From contig JAJZVM010000136.1 of the NCBI GenBank assembly GCA_021845645.1, forward strand, positions 1 to 11,264: DNA of 11,264 bases, written 5' to 3'. Source of the DNA: Bacillota bacterium (GTDB taxonomy: Bacteria; Bacillota_E; JAJZYS01; JAJYTV01). The first letter of the stretch is position 1. Each line of letters begins with the position of its first letter. The position numbers and the translations under genes are program-made. Of this stretch, positions 5,822 to 11,264 are shown piece by piece. The notes beneath the pieces are model-generated. The model was not told the origin of the DNA. It saw only the letters and a list, made by a program, of their open reading frames with translations, and made no database searches.

Positions 5822-6745
5822 GTGGGCGGTCTCGTGATGAGCGGCCTCTCCGCGATGATTCAAGGCATTCTTTCGGGCGCCCTCGGCTTGCTGGCGCAGG
5901 TGCTGTCAAGCATCTCACACTACAGTCTCACGGCGGCGCAGCAGCCCTGGGTACAGGGGGCTATCGACGTTTCCGTGGCGGTGACGGGCGGGCTCTTGCT
6001 CTTGAACCTCACGTATCGGGCGCTCACGGAGTACGTGCTGTGGAATGAGGGATCATCCAGCGACGTGACCGGCACGCTCGGCAAGGGGCTCATGCGTGTC
6101 GCCTTCTACGGGCTGGCGGGCACCACCCTCGCCTATGGCGTGTTCAACTTCGGGATCGAACTGGCGGCGGCCTACATGTCCGCGCCAATGGCGTCCAGTG
6201 TGCATGTCACGCACGCGCTCACGACGGACATCGCATCCGCGCCTGGCGTGGCGATCGGCACGGTGCTCTTTCTGCTGTTCGGCGTCGTGGGTGCGGTCGT
6301 CGCCATCATCATCGTGACCCTGCAGATGGCGGTGCGAGGGGCGGAACTCGTGTACTACGTTGTGGCTGCGCCGATTGTGGCTCTTGGCCAGTTCAACCGC
6401 GACGGCGGGGTGTGGAGCGGGTGGTGGCGAGGGCTCGTCGTGCTCTCCCTGTCCCAGGCCGTCCAGTGGCTCGGCCTCAAGGGCATGCTGGCTTCGGTCC
6501 AGCCGCTCATGGACGGCATCGCCACCTCGGCCGGAGCAGCGGCTGCCGCGACGCCGGAGATGTTCCTGGTCATCCTGCTGATGCTCGGCTGGGCCTGGGC
6601 GACTGTGCGTGGACCGCACCTGCTGCAGCAGTGGAGCTACCGCAGCGGCCTTGCGAGCGCCGGCGGCTACGTCGGTGGCGTCGTGCTCAACCAGGGCGGC
6701 GGCGCCAGGGCGATCATGGGACTGTTCGGGCGGGGAGGCAGTTGA
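5822..6745 (+). CDS. VirB6/TrbL-like polytopic inner-membrane protein
   Basis: This 307-residue, strongly hydrophobic protein has about seven predicted membrane segments, near residues 8-31, 47-68, 92-117, 142-168, 174-190, 204-226 and 246-263. A polar, Gly-rich C-terminus ends GLFGRGGS. Size, helix count, and position after the pilin and before the VirB3 and VirB4 genes fit the VirB6/TrbL component of a type IV secretion system, which forms part of the inner-membrane channel. Sequence is poorly conserved in this family, so the call rests on topology and context more than on motifs. A Trp-rich patch (DGGVWSGWWRG, about 194-204) precedes the sixth helix, as is common in Gram-positive members. 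The zinc-ribbon gene begins three bases after the stop. Confidence 0.78.
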   Translation: MGGLVMSGLSAMIQGILSGALGLLAQVLSSISHYSLTAAQQPWVQGAIDVSVAVTGGLLLLNLTYRALTEYVLWNEGSSSDVTGTLGKGLMRVAFYGLAGTTLAYGVFNFGIELAAAYMSAPMASSVHVTHALTTDIASAPGVAIGTVLFLLFGVVGAVVAIIIVTLQMAVRGAELVYYVVAAPIVALGQFNRDGGVWSGWWRGLVVLSLSQAVQWLGLKGMLASVQPLMDGIATSAGAAAAATPEMFLVILLMLGWAWATVRGPHLLQQWSYRSGLASAGGYVGGVVLNQGGGARAIMGLFGRGGS

Positions 6746-6748
6746 GCT

Positions 6749-7030
6749 ATGCCGTCGATGAAGGACCTCGCAGATCCTCGGTCTCCAGCGTCACAGTCGC
6801 TCGCGATCGGCGAGGCGATCCGCCTGCGCCGCGTGCGTATCCACGGCACTTGCCCGTCCTGCGGCATGAGGTGGCGGGCATCGGCGGACACGGAGGCAGC
6901 CTTTGCCCGCGACTTTTCCGGCACGGTCCACTGCCCTGACTGCTACCAGGGCAGCCGGGGCAACCCCCGGCTCTACCGGCTGTTCGGGGCAGATGGACGG
7001 CGCCTCCCCGTCGAGGAGCGTGAACGGTGA
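6749..7030 (+). CDS. Small zinc-ribbon-like protein of unknown function
   Basis: This 93-residue soluble protein has four cysteines in two CxxC knuckles, CPSC (35-38) and CPDC (62-65), 23 residues apart, which strongly suggests one structural zinc site. Basic stretches flank it (RLRRVRIHG before, RGNPRLYRLF after). There is no signal peptide or membrane helix, so it should be cytoplasmic. I know no standard type IV secretion subunit of this kind. It sits between the VirB6-like gene (3-base gap, GGGGAGG 10 bases before ATG 6749) and the VirB3-like gene, which overlaps it by a few bases, so it is translated as part of the pore operon. ATG 6758 is an alternative start. It may be a nucleic-acid-binding or regulatory factor; the function is not known. 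Confidence 0.72.
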   Translation: MPSMKDLADPRSPASQSLAIGEAIRLRRVRIHGTCPSCGMRWRASADTEAAFARDFSGTVHCPDCYQGSRGNPRLYRLFGADGRRLPVEERER

Positions 7031-7362
7031 TGGACACGCAGTCCAGCCGTTACCTGATCCCGCGCCGCATCACGCAGCGCTGGGAGATCCTGCCCGGCTG
7101 GGGCTGGCGCGAACTCGGCGCGGCCGGGGTTGGGCTCGGGATCGGCGCCGTGCTGCTCCTCCTGTCCCTCCTCCTGCCGACGGGCGGCGGCTGGGGCATC
7201 GCGGGCCGGTCTCTGCTCGTCCTCTTGCCGACCGGCTGCGGCGTTGGTCTCGCCATGCCCATGGTGGCGGGAGGCTCGATGCTCGACATGCTGCTTGACG
7301 CAAGGGCCTACGGACGGACACGGCACCTCTACCCCAGCGACTTCGGGAGGGACGACACGTGA
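7027..7362 (+). CDS. VirB3/PrgI-like small membrane protein
   Basis: This 111-residue protein begins with a polar leader (RYLIPRRITQRWEILPGWGWREL) followed by two membrane segments, about residues 30-50 and 58-80, and a short cytoplasmic C-terminus. This is the pattern of PrgI-family VirB3 analogues found just upstream of VirB4 genes in Gram-positive type IV secretion systems. VirB3 sits in the inner membrane and binds VirB4. The start is GTG 7027 or ATG 7030: GAGGAG at 7013-7018 is 8 bases from the GTG and 11 from the ATG, and both overlap the preceding TGA, so translation is coupled. The next gene begins with the same GTGATG overlap. Confidence 0.77.
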   Translation: MMDTQSSRYLIPRRITQRWEILPGWGWRELGAAGVGLGIGAVLLLLSLLLPTGGGWGIAGRSLLVLLPTGCGVGLAMPMVAGGSMLDMLLDARAYGRTRHLYPSDFGRDDT

Positions 7363-8048
7363 TGAAGCTCTCGGCTATGCTGCAGCCTTTGAAGACCCGT
7401 CGGCCGTCGTTTGACGTGGGCACTCGCTCAGAGGTACCGGCCGCCCAGAGTGTGCAGCCCGGGTCGCCAGTGGCGACCCAGGACTGGCTTCCCCTCGCGG
7501 ACCTGCAGGGCGGCTGCCTCGTCCGACCGGACGGCGTGGCGGTCGGAGGGATCGTGGTGGCGCCGCTCAGCCTGCAGCTCAAGAGCGATGCGGAGACGCG
7601 GGTCATCGTCGGCGCGGTCCACGCGGCCCTGAACGGGCTGCAGGTTCCCTTTCAGATTCTCTCGCTCTTCCGTCCGGTCGACCTCGACGCCTACCTCGCC
7701 GCGCTCGACGGCCTGCTCCTGAATGCCGACGCTCGCCGCAAGATTGTGCTGCGCGATTACCTCGGCTGGGTGCATGGGCTTGTGCGCTCCGGGGACGCCG
7801 TGGAGCGCAGGTACTACATCCTCGTGACGCGCACCGGTCCCGATGCGCTACGCGAGCACCGCACGTCGCTTGGGGCGCTCGCGGACGACATCATGCGCGG
7901 GCCCGGCATGCAGGCGCGCGTCATGTCGGACGCCGATTGGCGCGAGCTTTTGTTCCTCACCTTCCACGGAGGGCAGGCGGCCATGGAGCCGGTGCCCGAT
8001 GGGCTACGCCTGCCGCCGATCTACCAAGGAGGTGTCATCGATGCCTAA
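7359..8048 (+). CDS. Stand-alone TraC-like/VirB4 N-terminal domain protein
   Basis: This 229-residue protein has no P-loop. The segment from about residue 42 (DWLPLADLQGGCLVRPDGVAVGGIVVAP) through a helical region to RRYYILVTRTG (about 149-159) resembles the N-terminal, TraC/CagE-like part of VirB4 ATPases, which binds VirB3 and the membrane complex. In many Firmicutes and related transfer clusters I recall a separate protein of this size encoded between the PrgI-like gene and virB4. Reading this one as that partner fits the order and the overlap. The start is GTG 7359 or ATG 7362 with GGGAGG at 7345-7350, overlapping the preceding stop. The 3' end overlaps virB4 by 8 bases, implying coupled, roughly equal synthesis. 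It is not a broken virB4: the two frames have their own ribosome binding sites. Confidence 0.72.
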   Translation: MMKLSAMLQPLKTRRPSFDVGTRSEVPAAQSVQPGSPVATQDWLPLADLQGGCLVRPDGVAVGGIVVAPLSLQLKSDAETRVIVGAVHAALNGLQVPFQILSLFRPVDLDAYLAALDGLLLNADARRKIVLRDYLGWVHGLVRSGDAVERRYYILVTRTGPDALREHRTSLGALADDIMRGPGMQARVMSDADWRELLFLTFHGGQAAMEPVPDGLRLPPIYQGGVIDA

Positions 8049-9855
8049 GCCAGCGAAACAATCCGCATCGACGCCTGCCGCGGCCCTCCGCAACGCCTTC
8101 GCGCCCGAGGCCCTTCTGTTCGAGCGCAGGGCCGTGGACCTCGGCTCCCAGTGGGGCCGCACCTACGCCGTCATGAGCTTCCCTCCGAGTGTCGCCGCCA
8201 GCTGGCTCGCGACCGCCGCGAATCTCGAAGGCGTGACGCTTTCCGTGCACGCCCTGCCGACCGACCCGACGCAGATCACCCTCGCCATGAGCCGTGCGAT
8301 CTCCCTGCTCGCGGGCCAGCTCGCCCAGGGCGGCTCAGCCATCTCGCAGCAGAGGATGGAGCAGCAGATTCAGGACGCGCAGGCGCTTCTCCGCAAGATC
8401 GACCAGGAGCAGCAGAGCGTCTTCACCGTGGGCGTCTTCGCCCTCGTCACGGCGCCTAACGAGCCGACGGGCCTGCGGCGCTGCAAGCGCCTCGAAGGCA
8501 CGCTCGCCGCGGCCGGCATGCGCGCACGACCGCTCGCGTTCAAGCAGGAGGACGGTCTCCGAGCCGCGGGGCCGTGGGGGATCTTCCCGAAGAGCCTGCA
8601 GGGTGGCGCACCGTTCCAGCTTCCAGCCGAGACGCTCGCGGCAAGCTTCCCGTTCTCCTCGGGCGGGATCAACCATGCCAAGGGCATCGTCATGGGGCAC
8701 GACACCTCGGACGGCCTGGTGCTCCTCGACCGCTGGGACCCGCCGGCCGATGCGGGACTCACGAACAGGAACTGGACCATCCTCGCCGCCTCCGGCGCCG
8801 GCAAGAGCCACACGAACATGCTGCAGATGATTCGGGAGTGGGCGCAAGGCGCCACGGTCATCGCCATCGATCCGCTGCGCGACTACCTGAGGCTCTGCCA
8901 TGCTCTCGGCGGCAACTGGATCAACGCCGGTGCGGGCGGCGCCAGCCGACTCAACCCTCTGCAACCTCCCCCTGAGGCTGTGGGCGGCGGAGACGACGCG
9001 GGCGACGGCGTGGTGCCGGTCGAGGCACAGCCCGTCTGGGCGCACCTGCAGCAGGTCCATCTCTTCTTCGACCTCTACCTGCCGGACATCACCAGCGAAC
9101 TGCGCGCCCTGCTCGGGCGGGCCTTGCGCCAAGTGTACCGCGTGAAGGGACTCGCACCGGAGACGAACCCCGCCTCCGTCGCCAACGACGCCTGGCCGCA
9201 CGTCGGCGATGTCCACGCCTACTGCCATGCGCAGAGCCTTGAGCCCGGCGCAGATCCAGGGTGGCGCACCCTCGCCGCCCTGCTGGAGGAGGCGGCCGAG
9301 GGCACCGAGGCGGCGCTTTGGGCTGGGCCATCCACGGTTTCCGCCACGGGCGCCGACTTCGTGGTGCTCGACGTGCACGACCTCGACAAGGCCCCCGTCC
9401 GCGTGCAGCAGGCGCAGTACATCAACGTGCTGAACTTCGCCTGGAGCTTGGCCCAGCGCCGTTCCACGGAGCGCGTGGTGCTGGTGGTCGACGAGGCGTG
9501 GATGCTCGCGAACCCGCAGGTGCCGCAGGCGCTCGCGTTCCTGAAGCGCATGGCGAAGTCGATCCGCCACTACAACGGCTCCCTCGTCGTCGTGACGCAG
9601 AACCCTGGTGACTTCCTCTTCCCAGAAGTGGCGCGGGAAGGGGAGCCGGTACTCTCCAACGCCTCGACTAAGCTCCTGCTGCGGCAGGAAGCGCGTGACC
9701 TGCCAACGGTGACGCAGCTCTACGGCCTCTCCGAGGCGGAGCAGGAAAAGCTGCGCGGGGCTCGGCGCGGCGAGGGCCTGCTGATCGCGGGCAATCATCG
9801 GGCCTGGGTCAGGATCGACACCGCGCCGCACGAGACGGCGCTCATGTACGGATAG
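8041..9855 (+). CDS. virB4: VirB4-family conjugation ATPase
   Basis: This 604-residue ATPase powers pilus assembly and substrate transfer at the inner membrane. Residues 30-240 form the family's N-terminal region (DLGSQWGRTYAVMSFPP, then a long Gln/Glu-rich helix near 95-135). The C-terminal RecA-like domain has the P-loop ILAASGAGKSHT (Lys255, Ser256), DPLRDYLRLC after it, Walker B VVLVVDEAWML (Asp484, Glu485) and a VVVTQNPGDF motif with the conserved Gln. The first P-loop position is Ala249, not Gly. A Gly/Asp-rich insertion (about 318-330) breaks the domain after SRLNPLQPPP. ATG 8041 is chosen from AAGGAGGT at 8027-8034; the open frame extends further upstream only because GC-rich sequence lacks stops. 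It lies in an operon with the VirB3-like and TraC-like genes and overlaps the latter by 8 bases. Confidence 0.94.
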   Translation: MPKPAKQSASTPAAALRNAFAPEALLFERRAVDLGSQWGRTYAVMSFPPSVAASWLATAANLEGVTLSVHALPTDPTQITLAMSRAISLLAGQLAQGGSAISQQRMEQQIQDAQALLRKIDQEQQSVFTVGVFALVTAPNEPTGLRRCKRLEGTLAAAGMRARPLAFKQEDGLRAAGPWGIFPKSLQGGAPFQLPAETLAASFPFSSGGINHAKGIVMGHDTSDGLVLLDRWDPPADAGLTNRNWTILAASGAGKSHTNMLQMIREWAQGATVIAIDPLRDYLRLCHALGGNWINAGAGGASRLNPLQPPPEAVGGGDDAGDGVVPVEAQPVWAHLQQVHLFFDLYLPDITSELRALLGRALRQVYRVKGLAPETNPASVANDAWPHVGDVHAYCHAQSLEPGADPGWRTLAALLEEAAEGTEAALWAGPSTVSATGADFVVLDVHDLDKAPVRVQQAQYINVLNFAWSLAQRRSTERVVLVVDEAWMLANPQVPQALAFLKRMAKSIRHYNGSLVVVTQNPGDFLFPEVAREGEPVLSNASTKLLLRQEARDLPTVTQLYGLSEAEQEKLRGARRGEGLLIAGNHRAWVRIDTAPHETALMYG

Positions 9856-9866
9856 GAGGATGCGTC

Positions 9867-10076
9867 ATGCCCGATCCGCAGCGCGCAGCACCGCTCGCGA
9901 TTGGCCTGCGTCGTGGGATGCTTCTCGGCACTCTGCTCTCCGGCGCCGCTCTCGCGGCTGACACCTTGCTGCCAGCGGATCCTGCCAACACTGCGACCTC
10001 TGCCCTCGGTGCGCTGGCGGCCCTGGAACTGGGGTGCACCGCGTTCTGGCACGCGCTTCAAAGAGCCTGGTCCTGA
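9867..10076 (+). CDS. Small two-helix membrane protein of unknown function
   Basis: This 69-residue protein has a short basic N-terminus (QRAAPLAIGLRRG), a hydrophobic segment at about 18-35 and a second at about 44-64, ending HALQRAWS. I do not recognise the family. The strong ribosome binding site TAGGAGGAT overlaps the virB4 stop codon and sits just before ATG 9867, so it belongs to the pore operon. The first segment ends ALAADT and could be read as a signal peptide, which would make it a second pilin-like or minor pore protein; an inner-membrane accessory is equally likely. A stable hairpin follows the stop. Confidence 0.65.
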   Translation: MPDPQRAAPLAIGLRRGMLLGTLLSGAALAADTLLPADPANTATSALGALAALELGCTAFWHALQRAWS

Positions 10077-10093
10077 CCGAGCGAAGCACCCAG

Positions 10094-10136
10094 CAGCCCT
10101 CTCCGGCCTTTGGGCCGGGGAGGGCTGCCGCCTTTG
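10094..10136 (+). terminator. Stable hairpin, probable terminator or processing site
   Basis: CAGCCCTCTCCGGCC (10094-10108) pairs with GGCCGGGGAGGGCTG (10113-10127), 15 pairs with one T-G, around a TTTG loop. The tail CCGCCTTTGC is only weakly T-rich, so termination may be partial. It lies 17 bases after the small membrane protein stop and 23 before the next start, so it may set the ratio of upstream to downstream products. Confidence 0.6.
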
Positions 10137-10150
10137 CTGGGGGTGATCGC

Positions 10151-10339
10151 ATGACGGACGCCGACCTCGTGGAGGCCATCGTGGCACTCCAGGACCGCGT
10201 ACGGCTGCTGCGCAGCCGTGGTAGCCGGTCGCTCGCAGCCGCAGAGGGCGCGCTGCGTCGCCTTGCCGCTCTGCAGCGGCGCCGTGCGGCACGGGCCGCG
10301 CAGCGACGCCGCAATCGCACTGCGCAGCAGCCGGCGTGA
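10151..10339 (+). CDS. Small basic helical protein of unknown function
   Basis: This 62-residue protein starts MTDADLVEAIVALQDRVRLL, a likely amphipathic helix with heptad-like Leu/Val spacing. It continues into a strongly Arg-rich half (LQRRRAARAAQRRRN). There is no membrane segment or cysteine. ATG 10151 has GGGGGTGATC ending two bases before it, matching other starts of this cluster; the frame is open farther upstream but crosses the hairpin. It could bind nucleic acid or the membrane surface, or form a coiled coil with a partner. I do not recognise the family. Its size and composition leave some chance that it is not a real gene, but the ribosome binding site and operon position support it. 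Confidence 0.55.
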   Translation: MTDADLVEAIVALQDRVRLLRSRGSRSLAAAEGALRRLAALQRRRAARAAQRRRNRTAQQPA

Positions 10340-10355
10340 GCTGCAAGACCCGAAG

Positions 10356-10371
10356 GGAGGTGACGCGTCAC
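10356..10371 (+). promoter_or_regulatory. Ribosome binding site merged with a 12-bp palindrome before the transglycosylase
   Basis: GGAGGTGA (10356-10363) is a strong ribosome binding site, preceded by GAAG. Its end overlaps GTGACGCGTCAC (10360-10371), a perfect 12-bp palindrome. At the expected spacing the transglycosylase frame reads GTC (10367) then ACG (10370), neither a usual start. The palindrome might be an operator or chance. Confidence 0.5.
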
Positions 10372-10426
10372 GGACGAGCAACGCGACTGGACCAGGGAGG
10401 CCTTACAGGTCGGTGGCAACCAGGCT

Positions 10427-11264
10427 GTGCGCTGGGTCATCGGCGTCGGGCTCGGGCTGCCGCTGCTCGTCATCGTCCTCTTAGTGATCTTCATGGCAGC
10501 GCTCGGCGTCTTCCTCGGCGGCGGCATGCCCGGCACGACCGGGGCGCATACGCCACCGATCGGAACGGCGGAAGCCAGGCCGGCGCTGTGGCTCGGGGTT
10601 CCCGCTGTGGCGGGGTCGAGCCTGCCGAACGTCCTGATCCTAAGCGTCATGGCCCACGAGAGCGGTGGAGAGGTGCTTGCCCAGAACTACAACTGCCTCG
10701 GCGGCACGACCTCCGCGCAGCCCTGCGAGCAGTCCGGCGGCATGACGCTCTCGGAAGACGCCGGCCTGATGCAGCTAAACTCCGGCGGCTGGCCTGCGCC
10801 GCGAGACGCCACAAAGTGGCGGACCCTCGGCATGGCCGACGACCCGTTCGACCCAAGCCGGAACCTTCCCGCCGGGGTCGACCAGCTCCAGGCCGAGCTG
10901 CGGGAGTACAAGTACCTCAAGTTCGCCTTGGAGGCGTACAACGCGGGCTCTGGCGGGCCGATGTCGACCGACACGACCTACGCCATAGCGGTTCGGTCCT
11001 ACGTCAGCGCCTACGAGGCTGGCCCAACCCTCGCCGTGTGGAGCACGGCGGATTACAGCAGCGGCCAGTGGGAGGCCCACGATCACCAAGCCGTCTGGCT
11101 TGTGGTCGCGGCGGTGGGGCCCTACGGCGCGAAGTTCTCCGTGCCGTGGAAACCCGGCAAGACTGTCTGCACCACAACGGCGGACCCGAAACCCGGCAAG
11201 CCGGCGACGACCTGCGTTCGGCAGCATGACCCGCTCACCGGCCGTAATCTCACCCTAGATCGGA
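10427..11264 (+). CDS. Membrane-anchored lytic transglycosylase (VirB1-type SLT domain), partial at right edge
   Basis: The frame is open from the TGA at 10361 to the window end. It gives a membrane helix (VIGVGLGLPLLVIVLLVIFM) near the N-terminus and then a periplasm- or wall-facing lysozyme-like SLT domain. Its motifs are VMAHESGG with the likely catalytic Glu (codon 10658, residue 78 from this start), GLMQLNSGGW, and LEAYNAGSGG. Such enzymes cut peptidoglycan so the transfer apparatus can cross the wall. Beyond the domain are two KPGK repeats with nearby cysteines (KPGKTVCTT, KPGKPATTC). The start is doubtful. GTG 10427 is the first canonical codon but has a weak ribosome binding site, while the strong one at 10356 points to GTC 10367 or ACG 10370, which would give a TDEQRDWTREA leader. 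An overlapping long open frame starting at 10336 is a shadow of this gene. Confidence 0.82.
   Translation, partial: MRWVIGVGLGLPLLVIVLLVIFMAALGVFLGGGMPGTTGAHTPPIGTAEARPALWLGVPAVAGSSLPNVLILSVMAHESGGEVLAQNYNCLGGTTSAQPCEQSGGMTLSEDAGLMQLNSGGWPAPRDATKWRTLGMADDPFDPSRNLPAGVDQLQAELREYKYLKFALEAYNAGSGGPMSTDTTYAIAVRSYVSAYEAGPTLAVWSTADYSSGQWEAHDHQAVWLVVAAVGPYGAKFSVPWKPGKTVCTTTADPKPGKPATTCVRQHDPLTGRNLTLDR

Noticed and set aside
5820..5837. Five-codon ATG minigene next to the VirB6-like ribosome binding site
   Set aside because: It is only ATG TGG GCG GTC TCG TGA. The overlapping GTG 5822 opens the long membrane-protein frame, so the minigene is most likely a by-product of the ATGTG sequence.
7843..8040. 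Upstream extension of the VirB4 frame
   Set aside because: The extension is an Arg/Ser-rich shadow of the TraC-like gene. AAGGAGGT before ATG 8041 fixes the start.
8335..9831. 498-codon minus-strand open frame
   Set aside because: It is antisense to virB4, whose P-loop and Walker B are clear, and the product has no recognisable domain.
10336..11229. Long plus-strand open frame of 297 codons
   Set aside because: Its product is Arg/Pro/Gly-rich with no domain. The overlapping frame (10427 to the window end) encodes a membrane helix and all three lytic transglycosylase motifs, so this frame is a GC-driven shadow.
1..11264. CRISPR arrays, insertion sequences, tRNA or rRNA genes
   Set aside because: I saw no spaced repeats, transposase motifs, flanking duplications, tRNA cloverleaf or conserved rRNA stretches on either strand.

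Overview
The window is a GC-rich stretch in which every supportable gene is on the plus strand. It encodes the mobilization and mating-pore genes of a conjugative element, either a plasmid or an integrative conjugative element. Several features point to a high-GC Bacillota (Firmicutes) host: a MobL/MobP-type relaxase, a PrgI-type VirB3 analogue, a VirB4 whose N-terminal domain is a separate protein, no VirB7/9/10-like genes in view, and strong Shine-Dalgarno sequences, often the extended GGAGGTGATC. The host assignment is an inference, and an actinobacterial host is not excluded.

Layout. Positions 1-240 are the 3' end of an unrecognised gene, followed by a terminator-like hairpin. Positions 320-3204 form the DNA-processing and maintenance module: relaxase (320-1783), a ParM/StbA-type actin-like ATPase (1801-2778), a 123-bp spacer with a 16-bp perfect inverted repeat, and a small ribbon-helix-helix-like protein with an acidic tail (2902-3204). 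The VirD4/TraG coupling protein (3218-5245) ends at a clear terminator. The prepilin gene (5411-5755) sits alone between two terminators. A translationally coupled run then encodes the mating pore: VirB6/TrbL-like (5822-6745), a four-cysteine zinc-ribbon protein (6749-7030), VirB3/PrgI-like (7027-7362), a stand-alone VirB4 N-terminal (TraC-like) domain (7359-8048), the VirB4 ATPase (8041-9855) and a small membrane protein (9867-10076). After another hairpin come a small basic protein (10151-10339) and a membrane-anchored lytic transglycosylase of the VirB1 type that runs off the right edge.

How the parts fit together (family knowledge plus inference). The relaxase nicks and pilots the transferred strand, and the coupling protein delivers it to the pore. 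VirB3, VirB4 and VirB6 form the inner-membrane machine, VirB2 is the pilin, and the transglycosylase opens the peptidoglycan. The actin-like ATPase and the ribbon-helix-helix protein could form a ParM/ParR partition pair, with the inverted-repeat spacer as candidate centromere or operator. The ribbon-helix-helix protein could instead be a relaxosome accessory factor.

The most notable points are the transglycosylase gene with a strong ribosome binding site but no canonical start codon beside it, the possible partition cassette inside the transfer region, the zinc-ribbon protein inside the pore operon, the terminator-bracketed pilin gene, and non-consensus P-loops in both ATPases. No insertion sequence, CRISPR array, tRNA or rRNA was seen, and no intergenic stretch exceeds 300 bases.
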